Source: Limnohabitans sp.
Lineage (GTDB): Bacteria; Pseudomonadota; Gammaproteobacteria; Burkholderiales; Burkholderiaceae_C
NCBI GenBank assembly: GCA_009693505.1
Contig: SHXD01000004.1
Location: 17,314 to 81,313, forward strand
Direction of reading: 5' to 3'
Length of the DNA stretch: 64,000 bases
This document shows, piece by piece, positions 30,124-38,346 of the stretch. Numbering within the stretch: position 1 is the stretch's first letter; every line of letters starts with the position of its first letter. The position numbers and the translations under genes are program-made. The notes beneath the pieces are model-generated. The model ran no database searches, had not been told where the DNA came from, and saw only the letters and a list, made by a program, of their open reading frames with translations.

Positions 30124-31038
30124 ATGAGCAAGGTGATTTGGTCTGGTGGCATTGAGCATTGGACAAAAAAGGGTGACATCCATCTTTTTCTTTGGCAAAA
30201 GAAGGCCTCGCCCAAGGTGCCTTACGCGGGAACCATTTTCTTTGTACACGGATCGTCGATGGCCTCACAGCCCACATTTGATTTGTCAGTACCTGGCCGT
30301 CCTTATTCCTCTGTCATGGATTGGTTCAATGAGCGCGGTTTTGACACTTGGACCATGGACAACGAGGGCTATGGCCGCTCTGACAAACACCGCCCCATCA
30401 ACTCAGACATCGCCAATGGCGCTGAAGACTTGGCCTCTGGCAGCGAGTACATCTTGAAGCACTCCGTGTCGCAAAAGCTGCACATGTACGGCATTTCATC
30501 GGGTGCATTGAAGGCTGCTTTGTTTGCACAAAACCACCCAGAGCGAATTGGCAAGTTGGCTTTAGATGCGTTTGTATGGACAGGCGAGGGCAGCCACACT
30601 TTGGAGCAACGCCGTCAAAAATTACCAGAGTTTCTGGCCAAAAATCGCCGTCCGATCGATCGCGCATTTGTGCACAGCATTTTTGATCGCGATCATCCAG
30701 GCACGGCCGACGAAGCCACCATCAGTTCTTTTGCCGATGCCATTTTGACTTTGGACGATTCCATGCCCACTGGAACATATGTCGACATGTGCTCCAAATT
30801 GCCAGTGGTCGACCCTCTCAAAATCACAGTGCCCACCATTGTTTTGCGCGGCGAGTACGACGGTATTGCAGGGCTTGATGACTTGATCGATTTTTACAAA
30901 TTACTGCCCAACACAGACAAGCAGTTCAATGTGATGGCAGGTATTTCTCATGCCAGTTTTCAGCAGAAAAATTACATGATGGTTTATCACATTCTGCACA
31001 GTTACTACACCATGCCAGCACCAACCTACAGGGGATAA
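30124..31038 (+). CDS. Alpha/beta hydrolase
   Basis: A 304-residue alpha/beta-hydrolase fold protein. The catalytic triad is visible: S125 in GISSG, D246 in RGEYDG and H276 in GISHAS; VHGSS near residue 42 forms the oxyanion hole. There is no signal peptide, so it acts in the cytoplasm. I chose the ATG at 30124 because GGAG precedes it; the frame stays open upstream to 29971 but lacks a ribosome site there. The Bug receptor gene starts 3 bases after its stop, so it may cleave an ester or amide that the cell imports. Substrate unknown. Confidence 0.85.
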   Translation: MSKVIWSGGIEHWTKKGDIHLFLWQKKASPKVPYAGTIFFVHGSSMASQPTFDLSVPGRPYSSVMDWFNERGFDTWTMDNEGYGRSDKHRPINSDIANGAEDLASGSEYILKHSVSQKLHMYGISSGALKAALFAQNHPERIGKLALDAFVWTGEGSHTLEQRRQKLPEFLAKNRRPIDRAFVHSIFDRDHPGTADEATISSFADAILTLDDSMPTGTYVDMCSKLPVVDPLKITVPTIVLRGEYDGIAGLDDLIDFYKLLPNTDKQFNVMAGISHASFQQKNYMMVYHILHSYYTMPAPTYRG

Positions 31039-31041
31039 GTT

Positions 31042-32022
31042 ATGCGCCACTTCGTTGGACAGTTGTGCCGAGTTGCACTGCTGAGTTCTACTCTTGGGAT
31101 CACTGCCACGGCCGCCTTGGCGCAGGCTTATCCCAACAAGCCCATTAAATTGATCGTGCCATTTGCGCCCGGAGGTTTTACGGACGTTGTGGCACGAATA
31201 CTGGGGCAGAAACTTTCTGTTTCATTGGGCCAGCCCTTTGTGATTGAAAACAAAGCGGGTGCAGGTTCAACCATTGGCACTGACTTTGTGGCCAAGGCCG
31301 CTCCAGACGGCTATACCTTGGTGATGGTCTCCACCACGCACGTGATCAGCCCAGCCATTTATCCCAAATTACCCTATGACCCCATCAAGAGTTTCACGCC
31401 GGTGGGTAAGTTGGTTGATTCCGCTTATGTGTTGTTGGTCAACCCCAAGGTGCCCGCCAACAATGTGGCTGAATTCATTGCGCTGGCCAAGGCCTCGCCC
31501 GACAAAATTCACTATGCATCATCAGGCAATGGCAGCTCTCAACATTTAATGGGCGGTATGTTTGCTGCAATGACAGGCGCCAAAATGAAGCATGTGCCCT
31601 ACAAAGGCAGTGCCGGCGCTGCCAATGACTTGGTGGCGGGTGTGGTTGAAAGCAGTTTTGCGGGCGTCCCCAACGCCATGGCGCAGGTCCCTGCTGGAAG
31701 GCTCAAGGCTTTGGCAGTCACCACCTCCAAACGCATTCCTCAACTGCCAGATGTTCCCACCATGCAGGAAGCAGGCGTGCCAGGGTACAACGCCAGTGTT
31801 TGGCTGGGACTTTTGGCGCCAGCGGGCACACCCAAAGAAGTGGTCATGAAACTGAATGCTGAAATTGCCAAGGTTTTGAGTGCGGCGGATACAAAAAAAG
31901 AGCTGTACGCAGCCGGCGTTGAAGCTGACATTTCTTCGCCTGAGACATTGAATGCTTTGATGGTTCAAGAATTGGACCGTTGGGGAAAAGTCATCAAAGA
32001 CGCAGGCATCACCATGCAATAA
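31042..32022 (+). CDS. Bug/TctC family tripartite tricarboxylate transporter receptor
   Basis: A 326-residue periplasmic binding protein with a signal peptide (cut near ALAQA, residue 28) and the Bug start PNKPIKLIVPFAPGG. The N-terminal FTDVVAR and VIENKAGAGSTIGTDFVAKAAPDGYT segments are diagnostic. No TctA/TctB membrane genes are nearby, so it is an orphan receptor, which is common in Burkholderiales. It lies between the hydrolase (3 bases) and the RlmN-like gene (12 bases). Confidence 0.93.
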   Translation: MRHFVGQLCRVALLSSTLGITATAALAQAYPNKPIKLIVPFAPGGFTDVVARILGQKLSVSLGQPFVIENKAGAGSTIGTDFVAKAAPDGYTLVMVSTTHVISPAIYPKLPYDPIKSFTPVGKLVDSAYVLLVNPKVPANNVAEFIALAKASPDKIHYASSGNGSSQHLMGGMFAAMTGAKMKHVPYKGSAGAANDLVAGVVESSFAGVPNAMAQVPAGRLKALAVTTSKRIPQLPDVPTMQEAGVPGYNASVWLGLLAPAGTPKEVVMKLNAEIAKVLSAADTKKELYAAGVEADISSPETLNALMVQELDRWGKVIKDAGITMQ

Positions 32023-32034
32023 AGCTGAAATTTC

Positions 32035-33162
32035 ATGTCCAATAGCGGCATGGCATTTCAAAAGATCACTGAAATTCGAAACCAATTGCGTTGCTTAGGG
32101 GCCCGTCCTGCCCATGAGCAGCGCATTTTGCGTTTGTGGTCACAAGCCAAGCCGCAAAACAGTGGCAGCAGGCCCCTAGAGAGCTTCATGCCGGCGGCTT
32201 TGCGTCAAGAGTTGCCGCAGTTGTCTGAAAAACTTTCCAATCTGCTTCGCTTGCAATCAACGCATCCCGCAGAAGATGGCTCGGTGCGTTGGCTACTTGC
32301 GCTTCAGGATGGCCAAACCGTTGAAACAGTGGGCTTGCCTCGGAATGGTGTGTGTGTGTCTTCGCAAGTCGGTTGCGCCGTGGGGTGTGTCTTTTGCATG
32401 ACGGGCAAAGAAGGCTTGATCAGGCAGGTGGGCAGTGCAGAAATTGTGGCGCAGGTTGCCTTTGCTAGGTTGCACCGGGTTGTTAAAAAAGTGGTGTTCA
32501 TGGGCATGGGTGAACCGGCCCACAATCTGGACAACGTGATGGAGGCCATGGAGGTGTTGGGCACGGTGGGCAACATTGGCCATAAGTCATTGGTGTTCTC
32601 AACTGTGGGCGACTGGCGTGTTTTCGAGCGACTGCCTCTTGGTTTGGTCAAGCCCGCACTGGCGCTTTCTTTGCATTCCACCCGAGCCGATTTGCGCGCT
32701 GAATTGTTGCCACGAGCCCCCAAAATGACCCCTGAAGAGTTGGTGGAGGCTGCGGAAACCTACGCCCAACAAACGGGTTACCCCATTCAATACCAGTGGA
32801 CTTTGCTTGAAGGCGTGAACGATACCCAAGAGGAAATTGAAGGCATCGTTCGATTGCTCAAAGGCAAATACGCATTGATGAACATGATCCCCTACAACGC
32901 TGTAGACGATTTGCCTTTCAAGCGCCTCTCATGGGAGCGTGCCGCAGAAATTGCGCGCACGCTGCACCGGCAAGGCATTCTGACGAAGCTTAGAAATTCT
33001 GCAGGCCAAGATGTGCAAGGTGGGTGCGGGCAACTGCGTGCCCGCCATCTTCAGTCAGAGTCGAGTCATGAACTGCACAACTCAAGCAAGACCTTCAAGC
33101 CTCAACAGGCCCTTGAGGCGCCTGTTCACTTTGTTAAAGCGAAACCTGCCACGTTCTTGTAG
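32035..33162 (+). CDS. RlmN/Cfr-family radical SAM methyltransferase (RlmN-like paralogue)
   Basis: A 375-residue radical SAM protein. The Fe-S cysteines are C114, C118 and C121 (CX3CX2C), and both cysteines of the methylation chemistry are kept: C107 in VCVSSQVGC and C331 in QGGCGQL. FMGMGEPAHNLDNV and LSLHSTRADLR are family motifs. RlmN methylates A2503 of 23S rRNA and A37 of some tRNAs. The spacing MTGKEG differs from the usual STGKQGF, and the location next to a Bug receptor is not the normal rlmN locus (beside ndk, pilF or ispG), so a second rlmN may exist elsewhere. The last 37 bases overlap the opposing monooxygenase gene. Confidence 0.85.
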   Translation: MSNSGMAFQKITEIRNQLRCLGARPAHEQRILRLWSQAKPQNSGSRPLESFMPAALRQELPQLSEKLSNLLRLQSTHPAEDGSVRWLLALQDGQTVETVGLPRNGVCVSSQVGCAVGCVFCMTGKEGLIRQVGSAEIVAQVAFARLHRVVKKVVFMGMGEPAHNLDNVMEAMEVLGTVGNIGHKSLVFSTVGDWRVFERLPLGLVKPALALSLHSTRADLRAELLPRAPKMTPEELVEAAETYAQQTGYPIQYQWTLLEGVNDTQEEIEGIVRLLKGKYALMNMIPYNAVDDLPFKRLSWERAAEIARTLHRQGILTKLRNSAGQDVQGGCGQLRARHLQSESSHELHNSSKTFKPQQALEAPVHFVKAKPATFL

Positions 33163-34352
33163 TTGTCTGAAATTTGACGTAACTCGTCTTGGCTGATCAG
33201 ATCGTCAATGTGGCGGAAAGGTTTGCCACCGCTCAGTTCTTGCGCCTTCATGATAATAAAGTCGGGCGGAACATTGCGATTGGTTTCAACCACTTTGGCG
33301 GTGGTGGAGAGCCTTGAAGATTCGTACATTTTGAGTGCGTCTCGCGGATCAGCTTGCTGGCTCAATTGATCAGACAAAGTGCGAGCATCTATCAGTGCTT
33401 GGGCGGAGCCATTCGAGCCGCGTGGGTACATGGGGTGAGCTGCATCGCCCATGAGAGTGATGCGTCCTTGCGTCCAGAAAGGCAATGCGTCTTTGTCGAC
33501 CATGGGGTATTCAAAAACCTTCTCGGACTTCAAGATGAGTTCGGGCACATTGAGGAAATCAAACTTGAAATCTTTGTAAATTTCTGCGCAGACTCCTGGG
33601 TCGACCGAACGATTCCAGTCGTTCATGACGGCGTTGGGTTTTTGCAATTCAGCCACCCAGTTGATCAGCTGGTTGCCTTTGCCATCGACGTTGTCGACGA
33701 TGGGGTAGATGACCATTTTGCCGACTTCCACCGTGCCAATTCGCAAATAAGTTTTGCCGGTAAGGATGGGCGGGTGAATGGTCACACCACGCCAAGTATT
33801 GATGCCGCCAAAACAAAGTGCATCTGTGGGGTGCATCTGTTTGCGAACTGCAGAATTTACGCCATCGCAAGCCACAGCAATGTTGGCTTTCACGGACACA
33901 TTGGTGTTGTTGTGGGCGTTGAGGAAATTTAAATGAACGCCATTGCCATCTTGCGAATAGCCGGTGCACCTCATGCCGGTGTGCACTTTGTCTGCGCCCA
34001 ATCGGCTGACTGCAGCATCAAACAAAATTCGGTGCAATTTTCCGCGATGCGCGCCAATCTCTGGAAGTGAATAGCCGGCGTGCCGCCCCCGAGCTTCTTT
34101 GTAAACAAATTGGCCGTGGTGAGTGAAGAACACACTTTCCAGGTTTTCAATGCCGGCCGCTTCAATGGCAGACTGCACCCCAAGTTCGGCAAGTTCCCGC
34201 ATGGCATGGGGCAGCAGCGTAATGCCCACACCAATTTCTTTGACTTCGTTGACAGCTTCAAAGACATCGCAGTCAATGCCGCGCTTGTGAAGCCCTAATG
34301 CAAAACTCAATCCGGCAATGCCGCCGCCCACAATGGCAATGTTCATGGTCAT
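33126..34352 (-). CDS. FAD-dependent monooxygenase (PhzS/salicylate hydroxylase-like)
   Basis: A 408-residue class A flavoprotein hydroxylase. The FAD Rossmann motif is at the N-terminus (IAIVGGGIAGLSFA) and GDAAHPMYPRGSNGSAQALIDA binds the flavin ribityl chain; this latter form is typical of PhzS-like enzymes. CDGVNSAVRK corresponds to the family's DG motif. It hydroxylates an aromatic ring or similar with NAD(P)H and oxygen. Its ATG overlaps the stop of an upstream Bug receptor gene (ATGA), so receptor and enzyme likely serve one imported compound. An ATG two codons later (34346) is an alternative start. Substrate unknown. Confidence 0.88.
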   Translation of the reverse strand: MTMNIAIVGGGIAGLSFALGLHKRGIDCDVFEAVNEVKEIGVGITLLPHAMRELAELGVQSAIEAAGIENLESVFFTHHGQFVYKEARGRHAGYSLPEIGAHRGKLHRILFDAAVSRLGADKVHTGMRCTGYSQDGNGVHLNFLNAHNNTNVSVKANIAVACDGVNSAVRKQMHPTDALCFGGINTWRGVTIHPPILTGKTYLRIGTVEVGKMVIYPIVDNVDGKGNQLINWVAELQKPNAVMNDWNRSVDPGVCAEIYKDFKFDFLNVPELILKSEKVFEYPMVDKDALPFWTQGRITLMGDAAHPMYPRGSNGSAQALIDARTLSDQLSQQADPRDALKMYESSRLSTTAKVVETNRNVPPDFIIMKAQELSGGKPFRHIDDLISQDELRQISDNYKNVAGFALTK

Positions 34353-35332
34353 TCTGCTTTGATGTTTTGAGATTTGATGAGTTCGGCCCAGCGGATGGCA
34401 TCTTTCTCGACCAGTCGACCGAACTCTTCGGGTGTGCTGTTGGCAGGGTCCATGCCTTGGGGTTGAAACGCCTTTTGAATGTCTTCGCTGGCCAAAATCA
34501 ATTTAATTTCTTTGTTGTAGGCCTGAATGATGTCGTTGGGCGTATTTTTAGGCGCGAAGATGCCGAACCACATGTCGACATTCACTTGGCCGGCCTTAGA
34601 TTCTGCAATGGTGGGTACGTTGGGCAACAAAGGATGCCGCTGTTCGCTGCCCAAGCCTAAGGCGATGAGCTTGCCTGCTCTTATTTGGGGCAAGGCCACG
34701 TGAATCGGCAAGAACATGGCATCCACTTGACCACCTAACAAGTCTGTGACTGCGGGTGCCGTACCGCGATAAGGAATGTGGGTTAAGAAGACTTTGGAAG
34801 TGTTTTTGAACAGCTCCATGGCCAAGTGGTGAGGGGTGCCCACGCCAGGAGACGCATAGTTGATGCGGCCAGGGTTGGCTTTGGCAGCAGCCACCAAATC
34901 TAAGGGTGTTTTGAAATTGGTTTTGGGATGCGTGACCAACAGCAACTGCCCCCAACTGGTCAGAATGACGGGTGCTAAGTCTTTCACAGGGTCAAAGCTC
35001 AAGCTGGTGTAGAGGCTCTTGTTCATGACCAGTGTGTTGACACTGACCAAGAGGGTTTGACCATCGGGTGCCGCGCGCACCACGGCCTCTGTTCCAATGT
35101 TGCCTGATGCACCCACCCTGTTTTCAACGACCACCGGTCTGCCAAGTCTTTGGGAGAGTTTGGGGCCAACAGTTCGGGCAATCAAATCAATGCCAGTCCC
35201 AGGTGTAAAGGGCACGATTAATTTGATGGGCGCTTGATTGCCGGCCACAGGATTGTTGGCGCTGGCGTTTTGTGCAAATGCGGTGAAGCTTGCAGAAAGA
35301 CACAAAAGAAGAATGAAGGGTAGGCGTTTCAT
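34349..35332 (-). CDS. Bug/TctC family tripartite tricarboxylate transporter receptor
   Basis: A 327-residue periplasmic receptor with signal peptide (cut near AFAQ) and the motifs IKLIVPFTPGTGIDLIAR and VVENRVGASGNIGTEAVVRAAPDGQT. It precedes the flavin monooxygenase gene by ATGA overlap. It is a second orphan receptor, clearly different in sequence from the one at 31042. TctA/TctB are not in the window. Confidence 0.93.
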   Translation of the reverse strand: MKRLPFILLLCLSASFTAFAQNASANNPVAGNQAPIKLIVPFTPGTGIDLIARTVGPKLSQRLGRPVVVENRVGASGNIGTEAVVRAAPDGQTLLVSVNTLVMNKSLYTSLSFDPVKDLAPVILTSWGQLLLVTHPKTNFKTPLDLVAAAKANPGRINYASPGVGTPHHLAMELFKNTSKVFLTHIPYRGTAPAVTDLLGGQVDAMFLPIHVALPQIRAGKLIALGLGSEQRHPLLPNVPTIAESKAGQVNVDMWFGIFAPKNTPNDIIQAYNKEIKLILASEDIQKAFQPQGMDPANSTPEEFGRLVEKDAIRWAELIKSQNIKAE

Positions 35333-35344
35333 GATTTGATCATT

Positions 35345-36256
35345 TCATTTTTTAGGAAATAAGCCACTTGATAAGGCCGTGCCAAAAACTACTATTCCGC
35401 CCAAGAATAGCATGCTCAGAGTGACTGTTTCACCTAAAAATGCCACGCCATAGATTAAAGCAAATACAGGAATTAAAAAAGTCACAGTCAGTGCTTTGGC
35501 TGGCCCTGCACGGTTGACCAATCTGAAATACAAAATGTAGGCAATGCCCGTACAGGCCACGCCCAATATGACAATTGACAGCCAGGCCTGAGTGCTTGGC
35601 ATGGCTTCTGGCATGGCCCAAAGCGCTGGCAATGCAAGCGCCAAACTGGCACCCAATTGGCTGCCTGTCGAAGAGACGAGTGGCGGTAAATTGGGCATGA
35701 ATTTTTTTGTAAAGCTACCTGAGATGGCATAACACAGGGTGGCAACAAGGCATGCTGCAATGGCTGTGTATTGACCCCAAGGGCTGGCATCTGGGTTGGC
35801 GGCACTGTGAAAACTGGTTTGATTGCTGGCCAATAGCGTGACACCCATGAAGCCAATGAACAAGCCTGCAATTCGCCATCGGTTTAAACGATCGTCTAAC
35901 CAGAGACAAGCGACGACAGCTGCAAACAATGGCACTGCCGCATTCAAAATGGCTGACAAGCCTGTCGAAATGTGCATGACAGCATAGGCAAACAAGGCGA
36001 AAGGCAAGGCGGAATTGAAAACACCAAAGCCCAAAATGATCTTCCACTTTGATTTAAACAAAGTCCAGTGGCCTTGCCAAAGCATGAAAGGAAATAAAAA
36101 AAGTGTGGCTACGCAAACGCGTGTCCAGGCCGTGGCCAAGGGGCCAAATTCTGCCGCGCCCATGCGCATGAATAAAAATGATGAGCCCCATAAAGCGGCC
36201 AACATCAAGTAGTCGACTCGCCAATCTTGCGAATCGCTACGGGTTTTTTCACTCAT
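35345..36256 (-). CDS. DMT superfamily (EamA) transporter
   Basis: A 303-residue inner-membrane protein with ten hydrophobic segments in two EamA repeats (LAALWGSSFLFMRMGAAEFGP opens the first; LSIVILGVACTGIAYILYF lies in the second). Family members export amino acids or other metabolites. The start overlaps the ogt stop as ATGA. The next gene downstream, a Bug receptor, is 12 bases away. Confidence 0.9.
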   Translation of the reverse strand: MSEKTRSDSQDWRVDYLMLAALWGSSFLFMRMGAAEFGPLATAWTRVCVATLFLFPFMLWQGHWTLFKSKWKIILGFGVFNSALPFALFAYAVMHISTGLSAILNAAVPLFAAVVACLWLDDRLNRWRIAGLFIGFMGVTLLASNQTSFHSAANPDASPWGQYTAIAACLVATLCYAISGSFTKKFMPNLPPLVSSTGSQLGASLALALPALWAMPEAMPSTQAWLSIVILGVACTGIAYILYFRLVNRAGPAKALTVTFLIPVFALIYGVAFLGETVTLSMLFLGGIVVFGTALSSGLFPKK

Positions 36257-36801
36257 TGATGGTGACCTGCCAAGGATGGGCTGATGCTTGCGTTTTCAAG
36301 CTTCAACAAAGCTTGTTTGCGCCAAATGCCGCCTGCATAACCTGTGATTTGACCCTGACTGCCCATCACGCGGTGGCAAGGAATAAGGATGCTGATGGGG
36401 TTGCGGCCGACAGCTGTGCCGACGGCCCTGACCGCCATGGGGCGACCGATGGCTGCAGCAAGTTGACCATAGCTGCATGTTTGCCCCATGGGAATGCTCA
36501 TAAGGGCATGCCAAACGGCTTTTTGGAATTCTGTGCCAGCGCTCAAATCCAGCGCAAGGTTTTGCAGTGCTTTTCTAGCTGAACTGGCAGGGGACCATTT
36601 TTGGTCAAAGTAATTGCTGAGGCTTTGCTCGGCTTGAAGCAAAGTGGGGTGTTGCTTTGAAAGTGTCCAAGCGTGCGTGTTTGGAAAATGTTTTTGGTTT
36701 TCAAACCAAACACCGCTCAGCCCCTTCGGATTGGCTGCAAGGGTCAATGACCCCCATGGACTTTGAATGGTTTTGTGACAGGTTTCAGGGTGAAATTGCA
36801 T
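36253..36801 (-). CDS. ogt: Methylated-DNA--protein-cysteine methyltransferase
   Basis: A 182-residue suicide repair protein that takes methyl groups from O6-methylguanine. The acceptor cysteine is C142 in ILIPCHRVMG, and the helix-turn-helix arginine finger is in AIGRPMAVRAVGTAVGRNP. It lacks the Ada transcription-factor domain. It is coupled to the EamA gene by ATGA and is divergent from the phosphomannomutase gene. Confidence 0.95.
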   Translation of the reverse strand: MQFHPETCHKTIQSPWGSLTLAANPKGLSGVWFENQKHFPNTHAWTLSKQHPTLLQAEQSLSNYFDQKWSPASSARKALQNLALDLSAGTEFQKAVWHALMSIPMGQTCSYGQLAAAIGRPMAVRAVGTAVGRNPISILIPCHRVMGSQGQITGYAGGIWRKQALLKLENASISPSLAGHHQ

Positions 36802-36911
36802 GCGGCCATCGTATCCGATTTGAGCCTACCGCACCTACAATGGGGGCCAAAGAAGTTCACCCGGGGTCGCGCAGGAAAGTGGTGCGTCAAATTTATCAAG
36901 GCTATTTTTTT

Positions 36912-38315
36912 ATGCAAGTCACGGCATCTATTTTCAAGGCTTACGACATTCGCGGTACCTACCTGCGAAACATGGACGAAAACTTGGCTGAAGCCTTGGG
37001 CCGTGCCTTTGGCAGTTTGGCCATGAAGGAAGGACGGCATACCGTGGCGGTTGGGCGAGATGGTCGCCTGAGTGGGCCCGTGTTGTCGGCAGCCTTAATG
37101 CGGGGCCTGGTGGCCGTTGGCATTGAAGTCATTGATGTGGGACTGACCACCACACCTCAACTTTATTTTGCAGCGCACACTGTGTGCGACAGCGGCATTC
37201 AAGTGACGGGCAGCCACAACCCCAAAGATGACAACGGTTTCAAAATGGTGTTGGGTGGCCGGGCTGTTTATGGCGATGAAATCAAGGCCTTGCAACACAT
37301 TATTGAAAATGAGTCTTGGCAATGCAAAGACGGTGGCTCTTTGCGTGCTGTCAATATTTTGCCCGCCTACATTGAGCGCATTGTGTCGGACATTCAGTTG
37401 ACCCGTCCCCTGAAAATTGTGGTCGATTCTGGCAATGGCATTGCTGGCGCCAGTGCCCCCGGTATTTTTCGTGCATTGGGCTGTGAGGTCATTGAATTGT
37501 TCAGCGAAGTGGATGGCAACTTTCCCAACCACCATCCCGACCCTAGCAAACCAGAAAATTTGAAAGATCTCATTGCCGCGCTGCAAAGTTCGGGTGCCGA
37601 ACTAGGGCTGGCGTTTGATGGCGATGGCGATCGCCTGGGCATCGTCACGCAAGATGGTGAAACCATTTACCCAGACAGGCAAATGCAACTGTTTGCCCAA
37701 GACGTATTGAGTCGAGTGCCCAATGGCACCATTTTGTTTGATGTGAAGTGCTCGCAACGTTTGGCTCCCGCCATTCGCGCTGCGGGCGGAAAAGCTCTGA
37801 TGTACAAAACAGGCCACTCTCTGATCAAAGCCAAGATGAAACAGATAGAAGCAGAGGGCGGTGAAGCGCCACTGGGCGGTGAGATGAGTGGCCATATCTT
37901 TTTCAAGGAGCGTTGGTATGGCTTTGACGATGGCACCTACGCGGGTTGTCGTCTCTTGGAAATTTTAAGTCGCAGCCCCAACGCCAATGAAGTTCTCAAA
38001 GCATTGCCAAGCAGTTTCAGCACGCCCGAGTTAAACGTGGCGTGCCAAGAGGGTGAGCCTCACCAACTCACAGCCAAATTGTTGAGAGTGGCTGCTGACT
38101 ATTTTTTGGCCCCCGCTGAAATTTCAGACATGGACGGTTTGCGTGTCGATTGGCCCGATGGCTTTGGTTTGATTCGCGCTTCCAACACCACACCTGTGCT
38201 GGTCTTGCGTTTTGAAGGGCATACAGAAGCTGCCCTGCATCGCATTGAAAACGACATGCTGACCTTGTTGAGAACCGTCAAACCAGATGCCAGCTTGCAA
38301 AGCTCGGCGCATTGA
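36912..38315 (+). CDS. Phosphomannomutase/phosphoglucomutase
   Basis: A 467-residue alpha-D-phosphohexomutase, close to Pseudomonas AlgC (463). The catalytic phosphoserine is S101 in TGSHNPKDDNG, the metal loop is DGDGDRLG near residue 236, the sugar-binding loop is GGEMSGHIFF, and RASNTTP is the phosphate-binding loop. It interconverts hexose 1- and 6-phosphates for LPS and exopolysaccharide precursors. ATG 36912 matches the family's N-terminus; the frame upstream to 36657 lies over ogt on the other strand and is not coding. Confidence 0.93.
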   Translation: MQVTASIFKAYDIRGTYLRNMDENLAEALGRAFGSLAMKEGRHTVAVGRDGRLSGPVLSAALMRGLVAVGIEVIDVGLTTTPQLYFAAHTVCDSGIQVTGSHNPKDDNGFKMVLGGRAVYGDEIKALQHIIENESWQCKDGGSLRAVNILPAYIERIVSDIQLTRPLKIVVDSGNGIAGASAPGIFRALGCEVIELFSEVDGNFPNHHPDPSKPENLKDLIAALQSSGAELGLAFDGDGDRLGIVTQDGETIYPDRQMQLFAQDVLSRVPNGTILFDVKCSQRLAPAIRAAGGKALMYKTGHSLIKAKMKQIEAEGGEAPLGGEMSGHIFFKERWYGFDDGTYAGCRLLEILSRSPNANEVLKALPSSFSTPELNVACQEGEPHQLTAKLLRVAADYFLAPAEISDMDGLRVDWPDGFGLIRASNTTPVLVLRFEGHTEAALHRIENDMLTLLRTVKPDASLQSSAH

Positions 38316-38346
38316 TGGGTGTGCCTCATTCTTTCGGATTTGCTGA

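Noticed and set aside
36657..36911. 85-residue N-terminal extension of the hexomutase
   Set aside because: It lies over the ogt gene on the other strand and has no relation to the hexomutase family; the true N-terminus is at 36912.
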